Part shown: positions 12,617 through 26,189 of the stretch, in pieces | How positions within the stretch are numbered: the first letter of the stretch is position 1 | Layout of the letters: every line of letters starts with the position of its first letter | Made by a program: the position numbers and the translations under genes | Notes under the pieces: generated by a model | What the model saw: the letters and a program-made list of their open reading frames with translations, nothing else | Databases searched by the model: none | Told to the model about the DNA's origin: nothing | DNA from: Erythroxylum novogranatense | Taxonomy: Eukaryota > Streptophyta > Magnoliopsida > Malpighiales > Erythroxylaceae | Assembly (NCBI GenBank): GCA_029891385.1 | Contig: CM057228.1 | Location: 19,988,309-20,052,308 of the forward strand | Length of the DNA stretch: 64,000 bases | Direction of reading: 5' to 3'

Positions 12617-12815
12617 GTAGCTTGAGCTGAAAATCAAGTGGTGTTGGTAGGATTTGTGCCGGAAGACAAATCATTTGTAAAGGTAACTTGAGCCGGAAAT
12701 CAAGTGGTGTTGGTAGGATTTGTGCCGGAAGACAAATCAAGTATAAAGGTAGCTTGAGCCGGAAATCAAGCGATACTGTAAGAGTTCACACTGAAATACA
12801 AAGTGTGTAATAAAG
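12617..12815 (+). repeat. Three 66-bp tandem units in the 5' LTR
   Basis: Units start at 12617, 12683 and 12749, each with CTTGAGC(C/T)GGAAATCAAG then TTTGTGCCGGAAGACAAATC; the last is partial. The 3' LTR has the same array at about 19748, 19815 and 19881. Confidence 0.85.
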
Positions 12816-13025
12816 TGGTTTGCAAAATCCTAAGTGGGAGTTTAGGTAGAGAACGTAGGTCTTAGCACCGAACATCTATAAAAACAATGTTTGATCTTCT
12901 TCTCTACTCTTTTATATTTAGATTTGATTAAATTGTTTTTGTGTGAATTAACTTCTGATTTTATTGTAGAAAATTTCAAAAAGCTTAAAGATCTATTCAA
13001 TCCCCCCTTCTAGATCGCTTACAAT

Positions 13026-13037
13026 TGGTATCAGAGC
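13026..13037 (+). other. Primer-binding site (initiator methionine tRNA)
   Basis: TGGTATCAGAGC lies 2 bp after the 5' LTR end and matches the usual copia/gypsy primer site complementary to the 3' end of plant tRNA-iMet. Confidence 0.92.
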
Positions 13038-14434
13038 AGAAGTATCCAGGGATGGCACACAACAATCTAGCGGAAGAAGGTAACACAAACAATCGCCCTC
13101 CTTTATTTAATGGTACTAATTATTCTTCTTGGAAAAATCCTATGAAGTATCACATTATAAGCGAGGGAGTGGAATACTGGAAGATTATCATTTTGGTCCA
13201 CAAGCACCTTTGAAAGAAAATGGTGAGTTAAAAACGGAGATGGAGTACGACGACAATGATTGGAAGCAAGCATACATAAACGCGAAAGCGATGAAGCTAA
13301 TCTATTGTGCTCTCACAGTTGAGGAAAGAAACCGAGTTAATTCTTGTACCAGCGCTAAAGAAATGTGGGAAAGGCTTCGCATCACCCATGAAGGAACCAA
13401 CCAAGTCCGGGAAACAAAGATCAACATGCTTCTCCATGACTATGAAATGTTTGTCATGAAGGAAGGTGAGTCTATTTCTACTATGCTTGATCGTTTTGCA
13501 GAAATCATTAATGGATTAGGCAACCTTGGAAAGCATATGACGGATAGCGAGAAGGTAAAGAAAATTCTTCGATCACTACCGAAAGAATGGGACTCACAAG
13601 TCACCGCCATTATGGAATTCAAGGATCTCAATCATTTGGAATTCAACGCCTTGGTAGGATCACTTATCAACTATGAGATCATTCTCAAATCCAGAGGAGG
13701 TAAAGGTAAGTCACAAAAGTCAATTGCTTTAAAAGCTAATACTTCTTCTCTTGTTGAAAGTGATGAAGAAATAGATGAAGAGGAGGAAGACGAAGAAATA
13801 GCAATGTACGCCAGAAATTTGAGAAAATTCAAAGGACTTCTCAAAAATCGGAGGAAGGAATTAAATGGTGGAAGAAATGGAGAAAGGAAGAAATTTGCCA
13901 TGGAAAGAGGACATCATGCTAGAGAATGCAAAAACTCATCCTCAAATTTAAATCTCCAGAAAAATGACAAAGGGAAAAAGAAAGCTAACCTTATAGCCAC
14001 GTGGAGTGATGATGAGGAAGCATATCAAAGCAATGATGAAAACAACCTTGCTCTTATGGCAGATAGCTTCTTGACAAGTGATGATGAGGAAGAGGTAATA
14101 ATCTCAGATCAAGAACTTATAGATTCTTTTACTGCTTTACAAATTGATTTTGAAGAAGCCATTGAAATCAACAAGAAATTAAGAAAGAAAATAAGGGAGC
14201 TAGTTGCTGAAAATAGTGTCTTGCATGAGATTGTTGATGATTTGGAATGCACTAAGGAAGATCATTCTGCATGCCTTACTGAAAAAGAAAATCTTACTAA
14301 TGAACTTGGTAGACTTAGAAAGGAGCTTTCTTATGTGGTTGGAAAATTTGTTGGTGGAAATGCGAAGTTTGAAGAGATGTTGTCTTTACAAAGATATTCA
14401 ATTTCTAAACATGGTTTAGGATGTGATCCGTTTC

Positions 14435-17400
14435 TGTTGGAACCCCTCCCCGATGAGTCGCGTGCCCGACGTCCTATGTGACATCTGGACGCGCATCTCA
14501 CAAGGGAGGGATTCCTCACCACGAAAGAAACCTCAAATTGAACTGAATTTAACGTCATCCGAACAAACTTTACTAATATTGCTCTAATTTTCGTCCAATA
14601 AAAAAAAATTAATCTGCCTAGGGCCCATAACCAAATCTAAATTCTCAGCTAAAATAAAATTCCATACCTCTCGATTACACAGAATCAGAAATCGCCTCAA
14701 TCCGATCTTCATATATCCAAAGCTGTCATATAATCTTATCCGTAATTTCCCACTAAAACCCGAAACTCTCATTTTACTAAAAAAGTCTATTTATTTTTTT
14801 TTCAAACTTATGATTCGAAAATCGTGCAAATCGGAGGTCAAAAGGGGACTTTATAAGCAAAAGAGTGATAGAGAGGAAAATTGGAAAAGAAAAAGGAAAA
14901 AGAAAATAAAAAGAAACACCCAAAACGGCGTCGAAGCTGGCAGGCGGGCGGACGCCACTCTGATGGCGAGCCTTGCCCTCTGAGGCTCGGGCCTCGCCAG
15001 GCGAGGCGCCTCGGCGAGGTCGTGGCTCATGAGGCGAGCCTTGCCTCGTGAGGCGAGGCGACCGCCTCGCTAGGCGAGGCGTCGCCTAGCGAGGCGCAGG
15101 CGGCGCCCGCCCGCTAGGCGACTGTCGCCCTAGCGGCAAGACAATGGCGCCCGCCCGCTAGCTAGGCGAGCCTTAGCCTAGCGAGGCGCCGCAGCAACAT
15201 CAACCTTTTTTTTTTTTTTTGAAAACTGAATAAACTCTCAACTTTGCAATCTTATAATTTTTCACCCGAACCCAAATTTTGTAAAATCAGTGACAAAAGA
15301 AAGATGAAAGGAACTCTATAACTTCCTAGAAGGACTTATAAACTAACTGAGCCATTAATATGATCATCATTGGTTTTAAAGTTTCAGCCAAAACACAATT
15401 TCCTACACATAGCCTAAACTTGAAAATTAATATCTTCTAGCACACAAGTCGAAAAATGACACATTATATCTCGTTAGAAAGATGAAAAGAAGATCTACAA
15501 GCTTCATGAAGAAAACAAAAATCAATTTAATCCTTAAAGAGGATAAAACACACTCAAAGTTTCAGCCTAAAACTAACCAATGAAACAGTAACTTTACTTA
15601 TATGAACAGTAACTGTCAACTTCCAAAGCTCATAACTTTTGATTCCTAACTCCAATAACTGCAAATCATAGCTCGTTTTAAAGATAGAAAGGTAATCTAC
15701 ATCTTTCATGAAGAACACAAAACCCAGATCAGTCTCTAATTGGACGAAAAAGCCCTCCAAAGCTGCTGCAAAATTTCAGTGATTCTAACAGCAGCTGAAA
15801 CATTTCCATTCTCATAACTCTTTCATCCTAAGTCCAATTGAGACATATTATATGTCGTTGGAAAGCTCTAATCACTCTCTACATTCTTCAAGAAGGCCAT
15901 CCAAACCAATTCAAGCTTTAAGCCACTTTAAAATTGAATGGAAGTTGCTGCCAATTTCTGGAAAATTGGACAGCACTTCCCTAATTTACAACTATCCCAA
16001 ATTTCTTCAATCAAACACACAACCTGCATAAAACTCAATATCTCAAGGCAGCAACACACGCCTAGGATTCTACATATTTCTCAAATCATCAAGCATTTCC
16101 ACTTTTAAACATCTACTCAATTCCAAACCATAAAATCTTACAGTCCCATTCTTTTCTTTTGTCATTATAACCATACAACAATACTTTTACAAGAAACAAA
16201 CATAAGATATATTTCAAATCCAAAATTCTCACAAACATGTGGAATTGAATTCATACAAGGCTTTAGAGGGCATTTTGACCCGATTACATCAAAAGTAGTA
16301 AAAAGTACATAAAAGTCCAAAATGCAATCTAAAGCCTATTTTCTCAAAACATAACTTCAAATACAACTTCTAAAACAAAACAGCATCGGAGTTGCCTCAA
16401 TCCCGATGCGATGACTCATTTTCTCGCTCGACACCTGTGGAGAAAAAAGGGAGGGGGTGAGCTCGACGGCTCCGTGGGTAATAACTTAATAAACGAGAAA
16501 CAAGCAGAAACCGTTATTCATTTTTTTCATATTCAAACAATATCACATAAAAGAAAACATTAAAAGTTTCAAATCTTTTCGTCGAATGCATCACATCAAC
16601 AGTTTACAAATAGCACATATCACAAAACGATCTAACTTTTCATAAGATCACAAACAAGATGGTTCGGGTGGATCCGAAACAGAACGAACGACACATTCCC
16701 GCGTAGCGGTTATGTGAAGTCGTGACGAATAGAGTCCTTAAGAGAAACTCCACGGCCACTAGCGGCGGCGAGAGAAGCCTTTATAATGCAGTGCACGACT
16801 CAAACCGACCACCACAAACCCAAAGTAAACATATAGTTCACACAATTCAAGAAAGATTGCCTCTCTTGGCATATACAAATTCATTTTCACGTAAATTACC
16901 AAAACAACGATCTTCCGAAATCACAATTTCTTATTGTTTTCACTTAACAAATCATTGAACCAACCATTCCAACATAAATTCATAAACAAGAATATCACAT
17001 ATAAATTCAATACATCATCAAGCGTAATTCTTACAAACTTTCCAAGTCATTTTAACACCTTAATTCACATTGATTATAAAGACGGTAATATACTTATCAA
17101 CTCAGTTATTAAAGAATTACCCACCTTGAATTCCTTTAGCTTAGGATTGATCCAAAGGCCTTGCTTCTTCCTCCAAATGCCTCAATTCACCTTCATTAAG
17201 CATGAATATCCCATCAGAACATAGGATATCAAAATCTGACAATTTTACGGATACGAAAGCATGGAATTTTACCTATCTAACCTTACCCATAACTTTTCTA
17301 GGCTCTTAAAACTAAAACCTACCTAAAATACCCAAAAATTTCGAATTTCCCTTACCTTAGCAGATGACCCACTTTGCTTCTATGGAAGATTAAACTCCTT

Positions 17401-18000
17401 CTTTCCAATTCCTTCTTGAATGAAACTCTTCCACCTTCCTTTCTAAAGCAACCTAAACCAAAGCTCCTTCTTCTCTTCTTCTTCTTCCTCTTCTTCTTCC
17501 TCAACCGACAGTCTCCACTCTTTTCTCTCTAAGCTTCGAAAGTCCCTCCTCTCTTAAGAGTTTCGGTAGTTTTCTAGAAAACTTAGGATAAATCTTGTGT
17601 TTTAACTAAAATCCCATGACCAAACGATGTAGTTTCATCGAAAGCTCTTCTTTTCCTTATCATCTTCATTTCCTTCTCACTTTCATACGACCTCACTTGC
17701 TTCCCATTTAATTCATCAATTAATTCCTCTTTCTTTATTTTAATATCATGTAAATGGGCTAAAAGCCCATCTTATTAAACCTTGAGCTTTAAAACCTAAG
17801 CAAACTTCCTCATTTATCCTAACTCCATCTTATTCTTTTTAATTCTACCAACTTATTAAAATTCTAATTTTAACTAAATTCCACCAATTAATTTCTATTA
17901 ACTAAGTACGAAAACTCCCAAATTATTCTAATTAAAAACAATTAATCAATCTAAACCCCAGAATAACGAAAGCATGTTTAAAGTGAATTGGGGCCCAACA
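14435..18000. mobile_element. Solo LTR (3.57 kb), probably Ty3/gypsy
   Basis: Begins TGTTGGAACCCC and ends GGGGCCCAACA (complementary TG...CA ends), flanked by GTTTC at 14430-14434 and 18001-18005. It sits inside the copia gag, which reads on either side. No internal domain remains, as expected after LTR-LTR recombination. Inside are a GC-rich cassette (14925-15195) and long stretches like GAAAAATGACACATTATATC that resemble the 4.2-kb LTRs at 44931 and 52541. Short ORFs here (14584, 15554, 16722, 16934, 17978) have no recognisable homology. Confidence 0.88.
14925..15195. repeat. GC-rich self-complementary cassette (GGCGAGGC / GCCTCGCC)
   Basis: About 270 bp of strongly GC-rich DNA in an AT-rich setting, built from repeated GGCGAGGC, GCCTCGCC and CTAGCGAGGCG in both orientations, so it can fold extensively. 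The same motif family recurs at 46505-46645, 54120-54265 and 58590-58650. Confidence 0.75.
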
Positions 18001-18310
18001 GTTTCATAGAGATTATTCCTTGATTTCTAAATTCACTAAAGACGGAAAAGTTGCTCAATGTGCTAGATGCTTGAAAGATGGTCATATAGAAATTGCATGT
18101 AAAAGTATTAGGAGATGTATCAATGTTAAGAAAATTTGGGTGATTAAAGGTACAACACCTCCTAATGTGGTTTATATGACTAACCAAATGGACCCAAAAT
18201 GGCCAGGTACCAATGAGTATAAAGAATGTTTCAGTTGTAGGTACAAGCAAGGAATGAAAATCTATCAAGCACATGGTACAAGTCGACCTATGGTATACAC
18301 AACACTATAG

Positions 18311-19008
18311 AAATGAAGAAATTTCAAGATAAGTCGACTTATAAAAATCGACAAGTCGACTTATGAGGGTCGATAAGTCAACTTATAGAGGTAAACAAGT
18401 CGACTTATGTCTACATGGATTCTTTAAAACCTATTCTTCTTTTCACTCCGTAATGACTATTGTTATGTTATGTAATGACTATTGCCTTTATTTGTGTTTC
18501 TTTGTTTTGTTTGTTTATGGACCTGCATTGCGACTATTTTCATTTTCATATTGGTTTTAATTATGACAAAAGGGGAGTAATATTGAAATTGATAATTGGT
18601 ATCCTTTAGTCACCGTCATTTGATTGAGGGGGAGTGTGTTTGATTTGAGACTATTTGTGGTTGATGTCTTGTTTCTCTATTTAATGTGATTGCGATATTT
18701 CATCTATTGTTGGTTTGTATTAGTTGTTTTGATTATGACAAAAAGGGGGAGAAAATGAGATATTGGATATTCTTTAGTTACTTGATTAAGGGGGAGTATA
18801 TGATAATTGTCTTTAATTTAAGTCTATCATGATTTCAAATTACTTTTATGAATTTGATCTTACAAGGTTATTAAATTCAATGATTTATATGATTGAGGGG
18901 GAGACTTCTAACCAAAATGACAAGGTATAAAAACCTTGATCAATGTTTCTTTGTTTTCATTTCTTAAACAATTTCTAAGTGTTTTGTCATTATCAAAAAG
19001 GGGGAGAT
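18311..19008 (+). other. 3' internal region of the gag-only copia, with polypurine tract
   Basis: No pol sequence. It has further AAGTCGACTTA copies (18290-18412), repeated phrases containing GATTGAGGGGGAG and GACAAAAAGGGGGAG, and the polypurine tract AAAAAGGGGGAGA directly before the 3' LTR at 19009. Confidence 0.7.
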
Positions 19009-20155
19009 TGTTGGACTAATGGTGGTTGACAAATTAAATCTCACTTATGTTTTGATAATAATAAAATATATAGAATTAGTTAAGAAATTGTTTCAGGTAT
19101 TTTGGGATTGATATTCAATAAAAGAATTGTGCAAATCAAGATGAGTAAGTGTCTAATCATTGAAGAATCAAGATGGGAGTTTCCTTATAAGTATAAATGG
19201 CATAAACATGAGGATTATAGAGCATTTGGTCGGATGTTACCGTTGAAGGCAACACAAGTCGATTTACAAATCATAAGTCGACTTACACATGGAGATATGT
19301 CAACACAAGTCGACTAATCATACATAAGTCGACTTATCGAGGACGACAAGTCGACTTACATAGCACAAGTTGACTTATTGGAGAGCGGAGATGAAATTTT
19401 ATGTAAATGGTTGAAACAAGTCGACTTATTCATTCGACAAGTCAACTTATGGGTACAACAAATTAATTCCAACGGTTCAATTAGTCACAAATGGAAAGGA
19501 GGATATTAAGGAACGGTCATATCAATTATACAACGGCTAGAATGGCTTCCAACAGCTATTTTCCTCAAGTATAAAGAGTGGATGATTGATGAAGAGTGTA
19601 GGGAAGTTCCACAAAGGAAAATACTCTTCTATTGCTCCAAAATTGCTCATTATTGTTCTTATCTTGTTACACAATTATATTGAACATTTGTTCTTCAATC
19701 TTTATCTTATTTCTCTTACAATTTGAGTGACTAGTGAAAGGTCACGTGTGAGCTTGAGCCGGAAATCAAGTGGTATTGATAAGATTTGTGCCGGAAGACA
19801 AATCATTTGTAAAGGTAGCTTGAGCCGGAAATCAAGTGGTGTTGGTAGGATTTGTGCCGGAAGACAAATCAAGTGTAAAGGTAGCTTGAGCCGGAAATCA
19901 AGCGATACTGTAAGAGTTCACACTGAACTACAAAGTGTGTAATAAAGTGGTTTGCAAAATCCTAAGTGGGAGCTTAGGTAGAGGACGTAGATCTTAGCAC
20001 CGAACCTCTATAAAAACAGTGTTTGATCTTCTTCTCTACTCTTTTATATTTAGATTTGATTAAATTGTTTTTGTGTGAATTAACTTCTGATTTTATTGTA
20101 GAAAATTTCAAAAAGCTTAAAGATCTATTCAACCCTCCCTTCTAGATCGCTTACA
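19009..20155 (+). repeat. 3' LTR of the gag-only copia element
   Basis: Copy of 11895-13023 with scattered substitutions and small indels, for example an extra AAGTCGACTTATTCATTCGAC stretch near 19415 absent from the 5' LTR. Followed by the AAAGC duplication. Confidence 0.92.
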
Positions 20156-20499
20156 AAAGCCATGTATAAAAGTGGTTTACAAGTTGAATCTCGACAGTAT
20201 TAAAACATGATATTTTGTTGATAAAATTTATCCCATTTTATTATAATTCACTGACACAATTAATTTTGTCTTTCATATTAAGTGTATATTTATTTATATA
20301 GAATTATTTATTAAAATAATAATAATGTTATAATAACAATAATAATAGGTTTTAAATAAAACGTAAATTTTATTATTAAATTTACTATAGAGTATTTGTG
20401 AAATTTATTATGATTATTATTATTAAAATACTAGAGGTTGATAATTATCGTTATTATCATTATCATTATTATTATTAAATTTTAATAATTTAGTATGTT

Positions 20500-21900
<1,401 letters not shown>

Positions 21901-23364
21901 TATTTAATTTAATATTATAATATAATTTTGGCAATTACAATTTAGATTTATTATTACAAGTTATTCAAAATTTTAAAATTATGTAATTATTATAATAAAT
22001 TTGTAATTTATATTATTCAAATTTATTAATGTTATTATTAATATAATTATAACTATATTAATGTACACAAAATTTAGTAATGTCTAAAATTTTATTACAA
22101 ATATTTGAAATATATAATTATTATGTGTAATTATTGTAAGTCAAAGTTGTTTATAATTAAACTTATTATTAATATGTTATAATTCAAATTTATTAGTAGT
22201 CAAATCTCTTGCAGTCTCCTATATAATTTCCTAAATTTAAAATTTATATATATCAAATGAAAGAAATGAAAAATAAAACCACACATGTTCTCGTATAAAC
22301 CTAATTCAAAACACAAGTAAAATCACTGACGAGATGTTTGGTACAAAGGAATAGGCATTCTATTCCCACCTTATTCCCAACATATTAGTAAACCTTTGTT
22401 TGGTTATAAAGCATACACAGAATAAAGATTCATCCAGAATTACTATTACTAAAATTTGCAGAATACCTAAAACCCGTATGAGGCTATCTTTATCTATTCT
22501 TAAAATCAAATTCGAAGACAACCTTTATCTTCTCAACTTTAACCCTCCCGAAAATCTTTCCTTCTTCGACGTCTTCCACTTCTTCGAGTCACCCTCTTGA
22601 AGCTTCTTCTCCAATATCGTGAGTTAGTTCCTTGAGCTTGTAATATTACACATTTTTGTTGTGCCTTTCTTTTCCCTAATCTCTGGTTTTTATTCGGATT
22701 CTGATAATGGGTTAAGGTTATTGTGTAGTTAGCTGTTTTCTGATGCGGATTCCTATTGGGCGTTTCCTCTATCGCAGGTTTTAGTTGATGTTTCTGTTGG
22801 AGAAAAATCTTGTTTAAGGAGATTTGCATTTAAGGTAAATCCTCAGATTGGAAAATGTAGTTCATTGCTCGTGATGCTTTTCCTTCGCTTCCTTCTCTTG
22901 GCTCGTGGATGATAGTTGATAGGAACCTGGGATGCCTTGCCCCTTAGATCTCTACAACTAATGAAGATCATCCTTTCTTTCTCATTGTCGTTGCATTTAA
23001 CAACGTGCTTTCTTTGTCGTTGTCGTTGCATTTAACAAGTATGTGTTGAATGATTAGCATGCTGGAATAAATTTAAACTTGCAAAGTGGGAAATTTTGGT
23101 TTTACCTTATAAAGCCTTTGAGTATTTATTTTCCTTTTCGAACGATATCATCTGTTTATGGTTTCAGAATGATTATAGCTATTTTCTTATAGTTATTTCC
23201 TTTCCCTGTGTTGACTACTCCCTTTAGTGATTGTTTTTGTTTCACTCCTCCTTGTCAGTCAATGAAGGACCTGTAAAGAGAAAAAAAATTACCAGTTTGA
23301 TCATCGGGTGAATCGTAATAATTTGGGTTCTTAATTTCTCACATATGCAGCTTCTACCGTGACA
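21901..23364 (+). other. MULE interior, left: AT-rich DNA then promoter/UTR-like sequence
   Basis: 21901-22310 is AT-rich. At 22336-22420 a TGTTTGGTACAAAGGAATAGG block resembles the edge of the 6.6-kb MITE family. At 22540-22620 a pyrimidine-rich stretch, followed by a possible splice donor (ATCGTGAGTTAG) and a possible acceptor (ATATGCAG at 23350), looks like a 5' UTR with intron leading to the ORF at 23365. No protein homology in between. Confidence 0.35.
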
Positions 23365-24664
23365 ATGCCCCCTTGAAGAGGTAGACAGTCAGAGGAAACC
23401 ATCGAAGCTGAGGTGAGAGGGGACAATGCTACAAACATTACAGGTGTGTATGATGCCCCTTTTTCCATTTATTCCGAGGCAGAAGGAGAGAGGTACAGGG
23501 AACTCTAAAGTAAGAGCATTGAGGTTCCAACGTATTTTAATTTTGAGCTGTTAGATCAAATAGGGTTGACAGACATATTTATGACATTATGTCGGAGAGG
23601 TAGATGGCAATATTTTCTGCGAATTAGTTACCCCGTGTACCGTGATCTGACACTGGAGTTTTTCACATCTTTGAGGTTTGCCACACGGCGACCGAAGAAA
23701 TTATGGTTTAGGTTACGAGGGCAGGTGTGTTATATGGATGAGAGGGTGTTACGGCACATATGTGGGTTTGTCGAAAATGATATTGAAGATGCGCATCAGG
23801 CTTTCAACGTAACTTCGTACTGGAAATATTTAACAGACTTGGATGCGTATGATCCACGCATTGCATCCAATGCACAAATCATTCATGCGGAATTGAAGTT
23901 GCTGCATAAATTCATGTGTGGATCTGTTTTTGGGAAACGACAAAGTACAAAATGCTCGACCAAGGAGTTGTTCCTATTATGGTGCATCGAGCATGGACAT
24001 AAGCCGAACATGTTCACTTATGTTTCTAGAACTTTGATCAAATTTGTGGGGAGACGGGGGAATAACCTGGGAATGAGTTATTTAGCAACTGCATTAGCTG
24101 AGTGGTTTATGATTGATCTTAGTAAGCTTAAAATGCTGAATTATAACTATTTCGATGTACCATACCTGACACGGTGCGAGATTATACACGGGAGAACCAT
24201 GCAGCTACGAGATCCATCAACCCGTACAACATTGAAGCGTAGGTTGGCAGCGGGAGAGTCAAGTTCTATAGGTCACGGTGTTGAATATGGGTCGGAGACT
24301 GAGGGGCAACAAACTGCAACCCCAACATCAGTTCACACAACAACAGGAACACCAACAACAGTCGCAACCTGATTTGGCCACGATACACCAACTCATGCTT
24401 GATAACCAAAAACTCATGGTTGAAAACCACAACAGCACACAGCAACAGTTGGATGAAATTAAGGAACAGATGCATAGCCTTAATCAACGATGGGTAAATC
24501 TGAATAATCGAGTGCATGGTATTTGCGCAGATCTGCAATACGTGGGCGACAAATTGGAAATGGCTTGGCAGGTGCAAGGATTGGATGTGCCATCTCCAAT
24601 CACATATAGTAGTGACACTGCACCAAAGGATGCGACTGACAATGCAGCAGGGTCCTGTTCCTGA
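23365..24664 (+). pseudogene. 'Putative plant transposon protein'-like ORF (retrotransposon ORF1-type)
   Basis: The reading starts at ATG 23365 (MPP, then an in-frame TGA). It runs with a second in-frame stop (TAA, near 23507) into a long open stretch from about 23510 to 24372. That stretch has the family look of the plant transposon-protein domain: GRWQYFLRISYPVYRDLTLE, RFRL-type GQVCYMDE, and FLLWCIEHG. A +1 shift in 24278-24372 leads into a Gln-rich coiled coil (QQQEHQQQ, LDEIKEQMHSLNQRW) ending at 24664, which is the usual tail of these proteins. Function is unknown; such ORFs travel with plant retroelements and transposons. Two stops and a frameshift suggest decay. Intact length would be about 430 residues. 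Confidence 0.6.
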
Positions 24665-25069
24665 ATTGTGGAAGTAAGACATTTTTTCATCTTCTAAATG
24701 TTGATTCTTATGACTCTCTGTTTGTATTCTTGCCTTTTACATTTTAGGTTAGACTCATTTCAGTTCTGTTCCACCTTGTATGCATCTCTGTATTTGTTAG
24801 CTGTCATGGTTAGAATGCTTGTTTGGTTTTATCTTCACTAATAGTTGCTGCCAAATAGATGAAATCGACTTCAGCTTTCTGATATTTTAAAGGATCTAGT
24901 ATAATTGGTTCAAGACATGTTTTTACTTGTACCTTTTTATCTTGAAATCTAATTTGTTTTCTTTTTGCATTCATGAGCAATATATTTTCGAAACATTGAT
25001 TCAAAGCTGTACGTTTGCTCATTCTTATTCACTTTTAATGTGTTACTTGAATGGGCTCTATTGTTACAG
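24665..25069 (+). other. Spacer / intron-like sequence upstream of the amine-oxidase fragment
   Basis: T-rich sequence ending in a good acceptor (TTGTTACAG at 25061-25069), so it probably includes an intron captured with the amine-oxidase exon. No coding homology. Confidence 0.4.
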
Positions 25070-25265
25070 GATGGAAAAATAGAAGCTGAAGTTAAGCTTA
25101 CAGATATCTTGAGTTTAGGAGCCTTGCAGCCTGGAGAGACCCGAAAATATGGTACAATTATTGCCCCTGGTCTATATGCCCGATCCACCAAAGACTTTTT
25201 GTTGCCGTATGGACATGGTCGCTGATCGCAAGCACAGTGAAAGTTTTAATGAGGTGAACTTTGTT
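25070..25265 (+). pseudogene. Captured exon of a copper-containing primary amine oxidase
   Basis: After a splice acceptor the frame reads [37 protein letters not shown]. This matches the conserved plant copper amine oxidase segment just before its HQHFF copper-ligand region. A one-base shift near 25175 then moves the frame: the continuation [20 protein letters not shown] corresponds to the family's VARMDM, ESFNQVVEVN. The histidine copper ligands are not preserved. These enzymes oxidise polyamines such as putrescine in peroxisomes or the apoplast, but this is a single broken exon. It lies 100 bp before an unrelated eL28 fragment, which argues for capture. Confidence 0.78.
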
Positions 25266-25370
25266 TCTATTTGATACAGCCAATAAGCTCCCAGGCTTTT
25301 CTACTACCGACTTCTGTTTTGTTTCATCTCTGCGGATCAATCCCTCTCATCTCGGTTAGTTCTTCTTCTC

Positions 25371-26189
25371 TTTCACAAGTCTGTCATGAACAAGGAGTTT
25401 CAGCGAATGGCTAAGGCTGTTGAGAACCAGGTATGTTTATACGAATAGATTAATTATGATGCTGCTGCTGCCTTGAGTTGCTGCTATAATTTTGTAAAGT
25501 TGGGTAACATGCCTTTTGGTAACTAGATTGAGGCTTTTACATATATTTTAAAGAAAATTTGTTTATTGTTTTGTGTCATTTTGTAAAAAGCTTGACTTTC
25601 CATTTTCTTGTCTGGATTTATCAAATGCATTTCTGGCAACATTCATCAACTTGAATCATTTTGGTTTGTTGTTTGCAGTGATGAGCCATAACATGTAAGC
25701 AGAATCTCTTAATAGAGTTTCTTTTATGAAATATACTTTGTTACGCTTGGCTTCTGATCATTATGTTGATGCATATTCACCTGTGCTCCATATATCAGAT
25801 GTGTTCTGGTCTTATAACTTCCATTTATCTGTAATTACCTGCTCAACTCTAATAATCAAGTTGTTTCTGTTGTATAAAATATTACTTTTGTGTTGCATAT
25901 TTTACTGATTGCTTCCTGTTTCCTTGGAATATCATTTCTCACATGAGGCACTAATTTTTATTTGGAGTAGTTATTTAATGATAATTGTGTTATCATGTCT
26001 TTTGATAATGTCTCAATTTTTCGTTTTTAAGCACCCAGAATGATTTGCATTTCCTTGTTGCAGGTTGGTGATAACTACTATAGACCTGACCTTTAGAAGG
26101 CAGCCCTTGCAAGATTGAGTGTTGTGCACAGGAGCCTGAAGGTCGCCGAATCTGGTGTCAAGAAGAGGAACAAACTAGCTAGGAAGTGA
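25371..26189 (+). pseudogene. RPL28: Captured two-exon fragment of ribosomal protein eL28 (RPL28)
   Basis: Exon 25371-25430 reads SVMNKEFQRMAKAVENQ and ends at a GT donor. After a 633-bp intron, exon 26064-26189 reads VGDNYYRPDL, stop, KAALARLSVVHRSLKVAE, SGVKKRNKLARK and TGA. This is the C-terminal half of plant eL28 (large cytosolic ribosome subunit). The TAG at 26094-26096 replaces a lysine codon, so the copy cannot make the normal tail. Because the intron is kept, it derives from genomic DNA, not a processed mRNA. The N-terminal exons are missing. Confidence 0.85.

Larger units (their letters stand above)
11895..13023 (+). repeat. 5' LTR of the gag-only copia element
   Basis: Starts TGTTGGACCAATGG and ends TCGCTTACA; nearly identical to 19009-20155. 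It contains a cluster of AAGTCGACTT palindromes (12141-12320) and three 66-bp tandem units (CTTGAGCCGGAAATCAAG module) at 12617, 12683 and 12749. Confidence 0.92.
13052..18310 (+). pseudogene. Copia gag, frameshifted and split by a solo LTR
   Basis: Starts MAHNNLAEEG and contains FNGTNYSSWK, the typical gag opening. A one-base shift near 13185 moves reading into the frame ending at 14481. That part holds the UBN2 gag domain (EMWERLRITHEGTNQVRE, then ILRSLPKEWDSQV), a degenerate knuckle near 13905 that has lost its first cysteines (ERGHHAREC), an acidic stretch and a coiled coil. At 14435 the frame is cut by the solo LTR and resumes at 18006 with a good CX2CX4HX4C knuckle (CARCLKDGHIEIAC, about 18059) and KKIWVIKGT. 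It stops at 18308 before any protease motif. The product would form the nucleocapsid of virus-like particles in copia families. Confidence 0.85.
11895..20155 (+). mobile_element. Gag-only Ty1/copia LTR retrotransposon (TR-GAG type)
   Basis: An 8,261-bp element inserted in the MULE left terminal repeat, flanked by 5-bp AAAGC duplications (11890-11894, 20156-20160). LTRs of 1,129 and 1,147 bp start TGTTGGAC and end GCTTACA. There is a tRNA-iMet primer site after the 5' LTR and a polypurine tract before the 3' LTR. Between them is only a gag reading frame, interrupted by a solo LTR, and about 0.7 kb of T-rich DNA; no protease, integrase, RT or RNase H is seen. The orientation follows from the primer site. 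Such gag-only elements need another copia element to supply enzymes. Confidence 0.9.

Noticed and set aside
13026..13037. tRNA gene suggested by tRNA-iMet complementarity
   Set aside because: Only the 12-base primer-binding site is present; no cloverleaf or A/B boxes nearby. The same holds for 41075-41087 and 52521-52534.
22539..23031. Arg/Lys-rich minus-strand ORFs (22539-22829, 22843-23031)
   Set aside because: Antisense of pyrimidine-rich UTR-like DNA; low complexity, no family match.
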